This document shows positions 26,235 through 37,048 of a DNA stretch of 64,000 nucleotides, piece by piece. The first letter of the stretch is position 1. The number at the start of each line of letters is the position of its first letter. Source of the DNA: Janthinobacterium sp. FW305-129. Its GTDB lineage: Bacteria; Pseudomonadota; Gammaproteobacteria; Burkholderiales; Burkholderiaceae_D. The stretch lies in contig NZ_JACYMM010000011.1 in NCBI RefSeq assembly GCF_020858115.1, positions 124,001 through 188,000 of the forward strand, written 5' to 3'. Under the pieces are notes generated by a model that was given only the letters and a program-made list of their open reading frames with translations, had not been told where the DNA came from and searched no databases. The position numbers and the translations under genes were made by a program.

Positions 26235-27085
26235 CGCACCAGTTTTGCCTTGCCCTCGCTGAGCGCCTGGGCGATCACCTGGCGCGTGGTCTTGTCGGCG
26301 ATCTTGACGACGGCTTCCTGCTGGCGGCCCAGGTCGCCCATCTGCTTGCCCAGCGCATCCATCGGCTTGCTGCGCTGCTCCATCTGGCGCGATATCTGCT
26401 CCATTTTCTCCGCCTCGCGCTCATGCACGTCGGCGATGCGGTCGTTGACCTCTTCCATCTCTTCCTGCGCATCTTCCATCTGCTGCTGCAGGCGTTCCAC
26501 ATCGCGCTCGGCCGAGCGGCGCGCCGTGTCGCTCGTGGCCAGCGCCTGGCGGCGCGAGGCGTCACCGAGCTTGCGGCCCAGCTCCTGCTGCTGGCGCCCC
26601 AGCACGCGCAGCTGTTCCGACTCGCGCGAATTACCGTTCGCCAGGCTGCGGGCGCCCATCTTGCGGCCCATTTCGCCCATGGCCTTGCCATGCGCGCCCA
26701 TTTGATCGCCGAGCGCGCCCATCTGCTTGCCGAGCTGTTTCGAGGGCTGCCATGCCGCCCGCACCTTGCCCAGCAAGTCAGCATCCTGCAGCACGTAAGC
26801 CTGCCCCTGGTCGCGGAACCACAGGAATGGCCCCTTGATCGTGCGCTTGAGCTTTTCCACCTGTTGCGAGTGCATATCGCTGTCGACGACGATGACACCC
26901 TCGCCATCCCTGGTGCCGTCGACCAGCGCATAGCTTTCGCCCTTGTCGAGCGAACGGCTGACCTGCACGCTGGGCGCGGCAGGCGGGGCCGGTGGCGCAG
27001 GAGGCTGCGGCGGCTGTACGGCCAGCGCGCTGCCGCCAAGCAGGATACCGGCCAGGCTGAGGATCAAACGGTGGGAAGTGGACAT
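26231..27085 (-). CDS. Exported coiled-coil protein with Gly-Met heptads
   Basis: 284 residues. Signal peptide (1-22), a Pro/Ala linker, a small globular part (about 40-112, SYALVDGTRDGEGVIVVDSD and KGPFLWFRDQGQAYVLQD), then a long helical region. Residues 118-145 are four heptads of the form xGxxMGx (LGKQMGA, LGDQMGA, HGKAMGE, MGRKMGA); related heptads recur at 162-175 and 245-258 around an acidic coiled coil (195-235). The globular part plus heptads resembles the region following M56/BlaR1-type peptidase domains (from memory). It is likely periplasmic; function unknown. GAGG lies five bases before the chosen ATG. Confidence 0.75.
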   Translation of the reverse strand: MSTSHRLILSLAGILLGGSALAVQPPQPPAPPAPPAAPSVQVSRSLDKGESYALVDGTRDGEGVIVVDSDMHSQQVEKLKRTIKGPFLWFRDQGQAYVLQDADLLGKVRAAWQPSKQLGKQMGALGDQMGAHGKAMGEMGRKMGARSLANGNSRESEQLRVLGRQQQELGRKLGDASRRQALATSDTARRSAERDVERLQQQMEDAQEEMEEVNDRIADVHEREAEKMEQISRQMEQRSKPMDALGKQMGDLGRQQEAVVKIADKTTRQVIAQALSEGKAKLVR

Positions 27086-27213
27086 GGCTGCCTCGTCGCA
27101 AAAGTAGTGGAGCGTTGACTGTAGCGGCAAGCGGACCTGGCCTCCAGCGCGCTGCGACAGGCTGCAAAAAGACCCGACTGGATGGCAAACATGGGCGATG
27201 GATGGCAAGCGGG

Positions 27214-27239
27214 CAAAAAAACGGAGGCCTAAGCCTCCG
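27214..27239 (-). terminator. Rho-independent terminator after frmA
   Basis: Minus-strand stem CGGAGGC-TTAG-GCCTCCG followed by seven T residues. A second hairpin (ACGCCG/CGGCGT, 27245-27261) lies between it and the stop codon. Confidence 0.88.
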
Positions 27240-27274
27240 CAAAAACGCCGTGGTACGGCGTAATTCGTAATTTA

Positions 27275-28381
27275 TTAGTACAGCACGACGGAGCGGATCG
27301 ATTCGCCGCTCTTCATCAGATCGAAACCTTGATTGATATCATCGAGCTTCAGCCTGTGTGTGATCAAATCGTCGATATTGAGCTTGCCTTCCATATACCA
27401 GTCGACGATCTTCGGCACGTCCGTGCGGCCGCGCGCGCCGCCGAAGGCGGAACCCTTCCACACGCGCCCCGTCACCAGCTGGAATGGACGGGTGGAAATT
27501 TCCTGGCCCGCCGCCGCCACGCCGATGATGATGGACTGGCCCCAGCCCTTGTGGCAGCACTCGAGCGACTGGCGCATGGTGGTGGTGTTGCCGATGCATT
27601 CGAACGAATAGTCGGCGCCGCCGTCCGTCAGCTGCACGATGGTGTCGACCACGTTTTCCACTTCGTTGGCATTGACGAAATGCGTCATGCCGAACTTGCG
27701 CGCGATGGCCTGGCGCGCCGGGTTGATGTCGACGCCGATGATTTTATCGGCACCGACCATCTTCGCCGCCTGGATCACGTTCAGGCCGATGCCGCCCAGG
27801 CCGAACACGACCACGTTGGCTCCCGCCTCGACCTTGGCCGTAAACAGCACGGCGCCCACGCCGGTGGTGACGCCGCAGCCGATGTAGCAGACCTTATCGA
27901 ACGGTGCGTCTTCGCGGATCTTCGCCAGGGCGATTTCCGGCACGACGATGTAGTTCGAGAAGGTGGAGGTGCCCATGTAGTGGAAGATGGGCTTGCCGTC
28001 GATGGAGAAGCGCGAGGTGGCGTCCGGCATCAGGCCGCGCCCCTGCGTGGAGCGGATCGACTGGCACAAGTTCGTTTTTTGCGACAGGCAGAATTTGCAC
28101 TGGCGGCATTCCGGCGTGTACAGGGGGATGACGTGGTCATCCTTCTTCAGGCTTTTCACGCCCGGGCCCACGTCGACGACGATGCCGGCGCCTTCATGTC
28201 CCAGAATGGACGGGAAGATGCCTTCCGGATCGGCGCCCGACAAGGTGTAGTAATCGGTATGGCAAATACCCGTGGCCTTGATCTCGACCAAGACCTCGCC
28301 CTCGCGCGGGCCGGCCAGGTCGACTTCTTCAATGGTCAACGGGGCGCCCGCCTTCCAGGCAATCGCTGCTTTGGTTTTCAT
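27275..28381 (-). CDS. frmA: S-(hydroxymethyl)glutathione dehydrogenase / class III alcohol dehydrogenase
   Basis: 368 residues, normal length. The NAD-dependent zinc enzyme oxidises the glutathione-formaldehyde adduct, detoxifying formaldehyde. Catalytic-zinc region KATGICHTD and GHEGAGIV; structural zinc cysteines in CRQCKFCLSQKTNLC; Rossmann GLGGIGLNVIQ; SFECIGN. AGGA nine bases before the ATG. No frmB esterase or frmR repressor gene is adjacent. Confidence 0.96.
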   Translation of the reverse strand: MKTKAAIAWKAGAPLTIEEVDLAGPREGEVLVEIKATGICHTDYYTLSGADPEGIFPSILGHEGAGIVVDVGPGVKSLKKDDHVIPLYTPECRQCKFCLSQKTNLCQSIRSTQGRGLMPDATSRFSIDGKPIFHYMGTSTFSNYIVVPEIALAKIREDAPFDKVCYIGCGVTTGVGAVLFTAKVEAGANVVVFGLGGIGLNVIQAAKMVGADKIIGVDINPARQAIARKFGMTHFVNANEVENVVDTIVQLTDGGADYSFECIGNTTTMRQSLECCHKGWGQSIIIGVAAAGQEISTRPFQLVTGRVWKGSAFGGARGRTDVPKIVDWYMEGKLNIDDLITHRLKLDDINQGFDLMKSGESIRSVVLY

Positions 28382-28485
28382 GTGTGTCCTGTCAAAATTT
28401 TAAGGTGCGCTACAGCGCGCCAGCATTAACCATGATAGCAAGACAATTCGCCGATGACGAGTGCACGCCCGTTCGGAACGCCACG

Positions 28486-28603
28486 ACGTCTGACAAAATC
28501 GTAGCGAGCGGATGTGAGTTGTGGCCGAGAAGCGCAGCTGTGCGCATGCACAGTGAGCATCGCCGGCCGCAAATCGCACCGCGCAGTAGATTTTCTCAGA
28601 CGT
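28486..28603. mobile_element. Palindromic MITE-like element, copy 1
   Basis: 118 bases with terminal inverted repeats of 15 bases (ACGTCTGACAAAATC at 28486-28500; GATTTTCTCAGACGT at 28589-28603, one mismatch). The inner arms are also largely complementary and meet at CTGTGC-GCAT-GCACAG, so the whole element can fold into one long hairpin. It has no coding capacity. Its right end supplies the last bases and TGA stop of the ANTAR regulator gene. The ends resemble those of the element at 62554-62650. Confidence 0.6.
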
Positions 28604-29231
28604 TCTTCTTTGCCCGGTTCAAAAATGCACCGTGCAGGCCGTTCAGGGTTTCCTCGGCCAGCAGCAGCTGGCTGGCGATTTCATTGATCTTGCGGCGGCT
28701 GGAGCGGGCGTGGTCGCGCAGCACTTCGAACGCCGTGTTGCGGTCCGTCTGGAATTTGCCCATCAGCAAGCCCACGGCCAGGCTCGTTTCACGTCCCGCG
28801 GCCAGGGCCGCGTTCAGGTTCAGCTCGGTACGCCGCAGCTGGCGGATCTCGTCGGCACGCGCCAGGCCCGCTTCGAAGGCGGGCATCAAACGGCCTTCGT
28901 CGACGGGTTTTACCACGTAGCCGACGGCGCCGTAGGCGGCCGCCTGCTTGCCCGATTCGCTGTCGCCGCTGCCGGACAGGAACATGAAGGGCACGCCCGT
29001 CTCGCCATGCAGGCGCTTGGCCAATTCCAGGCCGGACATGCCCGGCATGTGGATGTCGAGCAAGGCCAGGTCCGGCTCGCGCTGGGCGATCAGCTGCAGC
29101 GCCACTTCGGCCGAATGGGCCAGGGCCGTCTCGTAGCCGGCATGGCGCAGGACTTCGCCGAGGAATTCCAACAGCAGCTGGTCATCGTCAACGATCAGGA
29201 TAAGGCGTTTCGCGGCGGCTGGCTGACTCAT
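28596..29231 (-). CDS. ANTAR-domain response regulator
   Basis: 211 residues. Receiver domain about 8-125 (VDDDQ, phospho-acceptor Asp59 in ALLDIHMPG, conserved Lys in YVVKPVD), then a helical ANTAR domain (about 140-205, LNAALAAGRETSLAVGLLMG and AFEVLRDHARSSRRKINEIA). ANTAR regulators bind paired hairpins in mRNA leaders and prevent termination, often in nitrogen or stress control. No kinase is adjacent; the cognate kinase and target hairpins are unknown. The stop codon lies in the terminal repeat of the element at 28486-28603. Confidence 0.92.
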   Translation of the reverse strand: MSQPAAAKRLILIVDDDQLLLEFLGEVLRHAGYETALAHSAEVALQLIAQREPDLALLDIHMPGMSGLELAKRLHGETGVPFMFLSGSGDSESGKQAAAYGAVGYVVKPVDEGRLMPAFEAGLARADEIRQLRRTELNLNAALAAGRETSLAVGLLMGKFQTDRNTAFEVLRDHARSSRRKINEIASQLLLAEETLNGLHGAFLNRAKKNV

Positions 29232-29309
29232 GGGTGGGGGACCTCGGTAATGAATGATGCTCTTATTATATGCCGATTATTGCCCCAAATCAGCCCCACA
29301 CTCCCATGC

Positions 29310-29933
29310 TCACGCCGCAAATAATTGATTGAATTGCTGCACTGCAACATCCACATCATCTGCCTCGTATCCATTGTTAAATACGCTGCTGATGGCCGCC
29401 ACCATGTCGGCGCCGCGCGCCACCAGCGGCGCCGCGTTCTCCGGCGTCATGCCGCCGATCACCACGCAGGGCAAAACGATCTCGCGTTTGGCTTGCAGCA
29501 CGATATCGAGTGGCGTGGTCACCGGATACTTTTTCACCAGCGAGGGATAAAATCCGCCGAAAGCCACATAGCTGGCGCCGCCGGCCTCGGCCGTCCTTGC
29601 CAGTGCCATGTCGCCATAGCAGGAAGCGCCGACGATCTTGTCCTTGCCCAGCCGCGCGCGCACCTGCGCCACGGACGCGTCCGTGCCGCCCACGTGCACG
29701 CCATCCGCGTCGAGCTCTTCGCACAGCTCAAGAAAATCGTTGATGATGAAGGGCACGCCATACTTGCGGGCCAGGGCCAGCAAGGCACCCGCCTGTTCGC
29801 GCCGCTGCTCCGCCTCGGCGCTCTTGTGACGGTATTGCAGCAGGGCCACGCCGCCGTGCAAAGCCTGTTCCGTGATATCGAGCAGGCGGTCGGTGTCATC
29901 CCAGTTCGGGGTGACCAGATACAGTCCACGCAT
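29310..29933 (-). CDS. thiE: Thiamine-phosphate synthase
   Basis: 207 residues from MRGLYLVTPNWDDTD. It joins HMP pyrophosphate and thiazole phosphate into thiamine monophosphate. Family marks: LLQYRHKSAE, PFIINDFLELCEELDADGVHVGG and CVVIGGMTPENAAPLVARGADMVAAIS. AAGGA lies seven bases before the ATG, which starts 10 bases after the thiD stop. Last gene of the thi operon under the TPP riboswitch. Confidence 0.95.
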   Translation of the reverse strand: MRGLYLVTPNWDDTDRLLDITEQALHGGVALLQYRHKSAEAEQRREQAGALLALARKYGVPFIINDFLELCEELDADGVHVGGTDASVAQVRARLGKDKIVGASCYGDMALARTAEAGGASYVAFGGFYPSLVKKYPVTTPLDIVLQAKREIVLPCVVIGGMTPENAAPLVARGADMVAAISSVFNNGYEADDVDVAVQQFNQLFAA

Positions 29934-29943
29934 GATGTTTTCC

Positions 29944-30708
29944 TTATGTAAAGAATCGTTGCGGCATGAGTTGACCTGGCGCAATCGCATACGCGCCGGC
30001 CAGGGCCGCATGGCAATAGGCTTGCGCCCGGTCAAGCGCTTCCGGCAGCGCCTGCCCCAGCGCCAGTTGCGCCGCAATGGCCGAGGCCAGGGTGCAGCCG
30101 CTGCCGTGAAACTCGCCGGGCAGCCGGGGCCAGCGCCACTCGCGCTCGCCGCCACCGGCGTCAAACCAGCGGTTGACGACCGTCGCGCCTTCGCCATGGC
30201 CGCCCGTCACCAGCACGTGCCGGCAGCCTTGCGCAAGCAGGTTGTCTGCTCCACCGAGGGCCGCCGCTTCCGGCCCGTTCGGCACCATCACGGTCGTCAC
30301 CGGCAGCAAGGGCGCCAGCGCCAGCACGGCGTCGTCCCGGCTGAGCACGTCGCCATGGCCGCTAGCCAGCACGGGATCGAGCACCACGGGCAAGTCCGGC
30401 CGGGTTTGGCGCAGTTGCGCGATCAGTTGCACGATGACGGCCGCGTTCGCGGCGCTGCCGGGAATGCCGATTTTCACGGCATGAATCGCCATCTTGTCGA
30501 TCAGCGCCTGCGCCTGGCGGCGCAGCAATTCCGGCGCCACAGGCTCGACAGCAAACACGCGGTCATTGTCCTGCACCGTCAACGCCGTCACGACGGGCAG
30601 CGCATGCGCGCCCTGCGCCGCAATGGCGACAATATCGGCGGCGATGCCGGCGCCGCCCGAAGGATCGACGCCGGCAAACACCAGCACCGTCGGCAACGTT
30701 GGCACCAT
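29944..30708 (-). CDS. thiD: Hydroxymethylpyrimidine/phosphomethylpyrimidine kinase
   Basis: 254 residues from [22 protein letters not shown]. Ribokinase-fold enzyme making HMP pyrophosphate in two phosphorylations. Marks: DPSGGAGIAAD, a PVVLDPVLASGHG substrate loop and GSGCTLASAIAA, the anion-hole/catalytic region. The ATG overlaps the thiG stop by one base (TGATG), so translation is coupled. The longer in-frame extension runs antiparallel-free through thiG and is not likely translated. Confidence 0.94.
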   Translation of the reverse strand: MVPTLPTVLVFAGVDPSGGAGIAADIVAIAAQGAHALPVVTALTVQDNDRVFAVEPVAPELLRRQAQALIDKMAIHAVKIGIPGSAANAAVIVQLIAQLRQTRPDLPVVLDPVLASGHGDVLSRDDAVLALAPLLPVTTVMVPNGPEAAALGGADNLLAQGCRHVLVTGGHGEGATVVNRWFDAGGGEREWRWPRLPGEFHGSGCTLASAIAAQLALGQALPEALDRAQAYCHAALAGAYAIAPGQLMPQRFFT

Positions 30709-31502
30709 CACGCCAGGCGGCCCGCCATCGGCGACGATGGGGAAGCGGCAAATTTGCGCGGCATACGCCCCGCCAGAAACGCTTCGCGCCCGGCCCGCAC
30801 GGCCAGTTTCATGGCACGCGCCATGCGCACGGGGTCGCGCGCGCCGGCGATGGCCGTATTCATCAGCACGCCATCGCAACCGAGCTCCATTGCAATGGCC
30901 GCATCCGACGCCGTGCCCACGCCCGCGTCGACGAGCACGGGCACTTTTGCCTGGTCGATGATCAGCGACAAATTCCACGGATTCAGGATGCCCATGCCCG
31001 AGCCGATCAGCGAGGCCAGCGGCATGACGGCCACGCAGCCGATGTCTTCCAGGATTTTCGCCTGGATGGGGTCGTCGCTGCAGTAGACCATCACGTCAAA
31101 GCCATCCTTGACCAGCGCTTCGGCCGCAATTAACGTTTCCGGCATGTGCGGAAACAGGGTCTTTTCATCGCCCAGCACTTCCAGTTTCACCAGATTGCGC
31201 CCGCCCAGCAGCTCGCGCGCCAGCTGCAGGGTGTAGACGGCATCTTTCGCGTTGTAGCAGCCGGCCGTGTTCGGGAGTATCGTGTACTGGTCCGGCGGCA
31301 CGAAGTCGAGCAGGCTGGGCGCATTCGGGTCCTGGCCAATGTTGACCCTGCGGATCGCCACCGTGATGATCTGCGCCTCGGCCGCATCCGTCGCTTCGCG
31401 CGTCTGCGGCAAATCCTTGTACTTGCCGCTGCCCACCAGCAAGCGCGACTGGTACTGCTTGCCTGCGATGGTCAGCAGGTCATTATTTGTTGCGGTATTC
31501 AT
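30708..31502 (-). CDS. thiG: Thiazole synthase
   Basis: 264 residues from [18 protein letters not shown]. It makes the thiazole ring from DXP, ThiS-thiocarboxylate and dehydroglycine. Marks: [24 protein letters not shown] with the Schiff-base lysine, and [25 protein letters not shown] lies upstream of the ATG. Needs dehydroglycine from ThiO or ThiH; neither gene is in this window. The DXP substrate is made by Dxs, encoded at 7818-9686. Confidence 0.95.
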   Translation of the reverse strand: MNTATNNDLLTIAGKQYQSRLLVGSGKYKDLPQTREATDAAEAQIITVAIRRVNIGQDPNAPSLLDFVPPDQYTILPNTAGCYNAKDAVYTLQLARELLGGRNLVKLEVLGDEKTLFPHMPETLIAAEALVKDGFDVMVYCSDDPIQAKILEDIGCVAVMPLASLIGSGMGILNPWNLSLIIDQAKVPVLVDAGVGTASDAAIAMELGCDGVLMNTAIAGARDPVRMARAMKLAVRAGREAFLAGRMPRKFAASPSSPMAGRLA

Positions 31503-31527
31503 GTGCTTTTCCTTGTCTATTCTCAAC

Positions 31528-31740
31528 TCAGCCGCCGCCGATGGCGCGTACAATTTCCACTTGATCTTGCGTTTGCAAGACCTGTCCCGGCCACGCCTTG
31601 CGCGGCACGACGTTGCGGTTGACGGCCAGCGCCAGCGCCTGGTTTTCCAGCGACAGCGCGGCAATCAGTTGATCGAGGGTTTGCCCCGGCGGCACCTGGT
31701 GCGGTGCGCCGTTGAGCGTGATGGATATCAATGCAGGCAT
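31528..31740 (-). CDS. thiS: Sulfur-carrier protein ThiS
   Basis: 70 residues from [15 protein letters not shown]. Ubiquitin-like beta-grasp protein ending IVRAIGGG; the C-terminal Gly is activated to a thiocarboxylate and delivers sulfur to ThiG. It sits between thiC and thiG, 11 bases after the thiC stop. The ThiF adenylyltransferase is not in this window. Confidence 0.93.
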   Translation of the reverse strand: MPALISITLNGAPHQVPPGQTLDQLIAALSLENQALALAVNRNVVPRKAWPGQVLQTQDQVEIVRAIGGG

Positions 31741-31751
31741 CACGCTCTCCT

Positions 31752-33683
<1,932 letters not shown>

Positions 33684-33756
33684 CTATTTTTAAGCCTGGA
33701 GCCAGCTAAGGAGGTTCGGAATTACGCACGCGGAAAAGCGGGGTGCGTTCATCCTA

Positions 33757-33854
33757 AAGCTTCCCTTCGCTGGCATTATCCAGATCAGGTTCGGAGGGTA
33801 TTTCTCACCCGCGCTTGCACTGTGTTTCCACAGCGAAAGGCAGGACCCCTAGCG
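33757..33854 (-). promoter_or_regulatory. TPP riboswitch (THI element)
   Basis: On the minus strand the canonical TPP aptamer is readable: AGGGGTCCTGCC, GTGAGAAATACCC, AACCTGATCTGGATAAT and GCCAGCGAAGGGAA in order and spacing. It lies upstream of thiC, with about 90 bases of expression platform. Binding of thiamine pyrophosphate should reduce thi expression. The platform can form GGCTCC/GGAGCC pairing that hides the thiC Shine-Dalgarno, pointing to translational control; an ACGCAC/GTGCGT stem also lies there without a good T-tract. Confidence 0.95.
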
Positions 33855-33968
33855 TTTGCCGCCTTGCGGCAGCGAGCCAATTATACGCGGTTCGCGCCGC
33901 GTGGCCAGATGATTTCTTGCCGGTGTCGTGTTTGCGCATCTGCTGCAATGCAGCAGATGCCGTCACGC

Positions 33969-34223
33969 TTATTTCTTCTTGCCCCAGCGCCAGCTGGTCG
34001 GTTCGCCCTTGCGCTGGCAGATGAAAATGAGCACGGCCACAATGGCCGCTTCATACACGATGTAAGCGACCAGCATGGTTTGCGGCGGGAACAGGAAGGC
34101 GCCGCAGGCGAACAGCGCCAGCGCGGCCAGGAACACCAGCCAGCCCTGCCAGGTGATGGGCAAGCCCCAGCCCCAGCCATAGGTCTTGGCGGGGAACCAG
34201 TAGGAGGGAGATTTGTCAGTCAT
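33969..34223 (-). CDS. Small membrane protein, unknown function
   Basis: 84 residues. Two transmembrane helices (about 26-45 and 49-68) after an aromatic-rich N-terminus (YWFPAKTYGWGWGLPITWQGW), and a basic C-terminus (WRWGKKK). This short PAKxYGWGWG-type membrane protein recurs in proteobacteria without an assigned role. It stands alone between the thi operon and a response regulator gene. Confidence 0.8.
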   Translation of the reverse strand: MTDKSPSYWFPAKTYGWGWGLPITWQGWLVFLAALALFACGAFLFPPQTMLVAYIVYEAAIVAVLIFICQRKGEPTSWRWGKKK

Positions 34224-34261
34224 GATTTTTCCTGGTCTGTATCGATGGCACCAAGTATAAA

Positions 34262-35068
34262 TCAGGCGCTGCGATGGCGCTCCGTGACATCGAGGCCGAT
34301 GCCGCGGTAGCCGATGAAGCGGCTGCCATTGTCGAACATCGGTTCGCCGCTGACCTGCAAATACTGCGTGCTGCCGTCCAGGTTGGCGCGGCTGTAGATG
34401 AAATCGAGAAACGGTTCGCGCGCGGCGATCTTGGCGTCGAGCAAGGCGCGCTCGGCGGCGTTCCAGCGCTGCGGCTCTTCTTCGCTGCCTATGCCCAGCA
34501 TCTCGGCCACGGGGCCGGAAAAGCGCGTCAAATTGCCCTGCGCATCCTGCTCCCAGTACCAGTCGGACGACAGTTCCGTGAAGCGCTGGAAGCGCGCTTC
34601 GCTTTCGCGCAATTCCGCCGTGCGGTCTTCCACCATCTGTTCCAGCGACTTGTTGTATTCGGCCAGCTTCTGGTACAGCAAGCGCACTTCCAGCATGTTG
34701 TGGATGCGCGTCTTGACTTCCACCAGGTCGAAGGGCTTGCTGACGAAATCCTTGGCGCCCGCCTGCAGGGCGCGCAGCTTGTGGCCGGGCTGGGCCGTAA
34801 TCACCAGCACGGGCAGGTAGCTGCCCGCCTCGAGGTCGCGCAAGCCTTCCATGACTTCGAAACCATCCATTTCCGGCATCTGCAAGTCGAGCAGGATCAG
34901 GTCGTAGCGGTGCTGCTGGTGCAGCGCGCGCACGGCTTGCGGGTCCATGGTGGACGTGATGCGCGTATAGCCGGCATTGCGCAGCACCTGTTCCAGCAGC
35001 ATGACGTTGGCCTCCTGGTCATCGACGATGAGGATGCTGGCGTTCAGGATCTCGGTGGCTTGAAGCAT
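34262..35068 (-). CDS. Response regulator with C-terminal PAS domain
   Basis: 268 residues. Receiver domain (about 10-128; VDDQEAN, acceptor Asp61 in ILLDLQMPEMDGFE, Lys in FVSKPFD), a coiled coil (about 130-160, YNKSLEQMVEDRTAELRESE), then one PAS domain (about 160-265, FTELSSDWYWEQD and GIGLDVTERH). No output domain follows, so it may act by protein contact. It lies 28 bases downstream of the hybrid kinase gene and is probably its partner. Confidence 0.9.
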   Translation of the reverse strand: MLQATEILNASILIVDDQEANVMLLEQVLRNAGYTRITSTMDPQAVRALHQQHRYDLILLDLQMPEMDGFEVMEGLRDLEAGSYLPVLVITAQPGHKLRALQAGAKDFVSKPFDLVEVKTRIHNMLEVRLLYQKLAEYNKSLEQMVEDRTAELRESEARFQRFTELSSDWYWEQDAQGNLTRFSGPVAEMLGIGSEEEPQRWNAAERALLDAKIAAREPFLDFIYSRANLDGSTQYLQVSGEPMFDNGSRFIGYRGIGLDVTERHRSA

Positions 35069-35096
35069 GGCGGTATTCCTAAAAATAAATGCTGAA

Positions 35097-37001
35097 TTAG
35101 CGTATTACGTGAGTGTCGTCGGCCAGGCCGTGCGCGGCTGCATGGTGCAGGGCCACGTCGAGCGCGTCCATGAATTCGACGACCTTGATCGGCTTGGTCA
35201 GATAGCGGAAGAAGCCCGCTTGCAAGCCTTTTTCGATGTCGCGCGGCACGGCGTTGGCCGACAGGGCCATGACGGGAATGTGGCTGGTGAGGGGATCATC
35301 ATGCAGGATGTGCAGGGCGCCATAGCCGCTGATGCCGGGCAGGTTGATATCCATCAAGATCACGTCCGGCTGGTAGGTGCGCGCCAGGTCGATGCCCAGG
35401 TGCGCATCGATGGCCGTCAGCAACTTCAAGTCGCTGCGGCGGGCGATCAATTGCTCGACCAGCGCCAGGTTGGCGGGATTGTCTTCCACGTAGAGCAAGG
35501 TGCGCAGGCTTTCCTGCGGCTCCTGCACCTGCGGCAGCGCGTCGCCGTCGCCCAGCACCAGTTCCGGCGCACTGCTGGCGGCCAGCTCGAACCAGAACGT
35601 GGTGCCCACGCCGACGGCGCTGTCGACGCCGATAGTGCCGCCCATCAATTCGACCAGTTGCTTGGTAACGACGAGGCCGATGCCCGTGCCCTCTTCCGTG
35701 CTGTTTTCCTGTCCCAGGCGATTAAACGGCTGGAACAGCTGCGCCACCTGGGCCGCGTCGAGGCCGGCGCCGCTGTCGCGCACGCTCACGCGCACCTTGT
35801 CGCCATGCCCGCTGCATTCGACGGTGACGGCGCCGCCGCCCTGGTTGTACTTGATGGCGTTCGACAGCAGGTTGATCATCACCTGTTTCACGCGCGTGCG
35901 GTCCGCATGCACATAAAAGGCCTTGCCGCAGCGGGGGAAATGCATGCGGATGCCGCGCTTTTCCGCCTGCGGCGCGATCATGGCCTGGCAATCCTGCAGC
36001 ACGTCGAGCAGCGACATCGCTTCCTGCGACAGGGTGACCTTGCCCGATTCGATCATGGCCAGGTCGAGGATTTCATTGATCAAACGCAAGAGATACCAGC
36101 CGCCCTTGAGGATTTGCTCGATCGAGCGCTGCTGCGGCGGGCTCGGCGGCGGCACGTCGGACGCCATCAGCTGGGCGAAACCCAGCACGGCGTTCAGGGG
36201 CGTGCGCAATTCATGGCTCATGCTCGACAAGAATTCGGACTTGGCGCGGTTGGCCTTTTCCGCCACCAGGCGCGCCTTCTTCAGCTCGGCATTGTTGGTC
36301 TCGACCAGCGAGCGCGTATACGCCTGCTGTTCGCGCAGGCGCTGGTCCAGCAGCGCCTGTTCCGCCTCGACTTGCTTGCGCACCGTGTTGTCGGTGCCGA
36401 TCAGCAGATAGCCGATGACCTTGCTCTGCGCATCGCGCAAGGCCGTCACGGAGACGATGGCGGGAAAACGGCTGCCATCGTTGCGGATGTAGGTCAGCTC
36501 ATAGATGTCTTCGATGCCGCGCGTGGCCTTGAACACGAGCGCTTCCACGCCCGGCGTGATGGGCGTGTCGAGTTCGGCGCTGAGGGCGGCCGCGCGGGCG
36601 ACGATTTCTTGCGCGTCGGAAATACCGGCCGGCGTCAGCTTGTCCACCACGTCGCTGGCCGCATAGCCGAGCATGCGTTCGGCGCCCACGTTGAAAATCT
36701 GGATCACGCCCTGCGCATCGGTGGCGATGCACGAGAAATTGGCGCTGTTAAAAATCGCATCCTGCAGGGCGCCCGCCTTGAGCAACTGGCGCGGCAGGCT
36801 GGCCGCCACGGTGCGCCGGTACAGCGCCACGAGCAGCATCAGCAGCAGGAAGACCAGTGCGTCGATGACGCAGGCCGTCTCGAACGGCGCGCGCCAGGCC
36901 AGCGCGCCGACAGCCAGCAGGGCGATGGCGCTGAACGAAAACGCCAATGCCATGGGCCAGCGCGACGGGGCGCGGTTAGGGTTATTTTCAACTGAGTGCA
37001 T
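35097..37001 (-). CDS. PAS-containing hybrid sensor histidine kinase
   Basis: 634 residues. Two N-terminal transmembrane helices (about 18-36 and 42-61) with almost no periplasmic loop, a PAS domain (about 80-205), a coiled coil, HisKA with phospho-His263 in MSHELRTPLN, HATPase (N-box INLLSNAIKYN, DSGAGLD, EEGTGIGL) and a C-terminal receiver with Asp551 in ILMDINLPG. With no extracellular sensing domain, the PAS domain is the likely input. Operon partner: the downstream response regulator. Confidence 0.94.
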   Translation of the reverse strand: MHSVENNPNRAPSRWPMALAFSFSAIALLAVGALAWRAPFETACVIDALVFLLLMLLVALYRRTVAASLPRQLLKAGALQDAIFNSANFSCIATDAQGVIQIFNVGAERMLGYAASDVVDKLTPAGISDAQEIVARAAALSAELDTPITPGVEALVFKATRGIEDIYELTYIRNDGSRFPAIVSVTALRDAQSKVIGYLLIGTDNTVRKQVEAEQALLDQRLREQQAYTRSLVETNNAELKKARLVAEKANRAKSEFLSSMSHELRTPLNAVLGFAQLMASDVPPPSPPQQRSIEQILKGGWYLLRLINEILDLAMIESGKVTLSQEAMSLLDVLQDCQAMIAPQAEKRGIRMHFPRCGKAFYVHADRTRVKQVMINLLSNAIKYNQGGGAVTVECSGHGDKVRVSVRDSGAGLDAAQVAQLFQPFNRLGQENSTEEGTGIGLVVTKQLVELMGGTIGVDSAVGVGTTFWFELAASSAPELVLGDGDALPQVQEPQESLRTLLYVEDNPANLALVEQLIARRSDLKLLTAIDAHLGIDLARTYQPDVILMDINLPGISGYGALHILHDDPLTSHIPVMALSANAVPRDIEKGLQAGFFRYLTKPIKVVEFMDALDVALHHAAAHGLADDTHVIR

Positions 37002-37048
37002 GGGTAGCCTGGGCTATGACAACAATAAAGGAGACGGAAATGCGGCGC

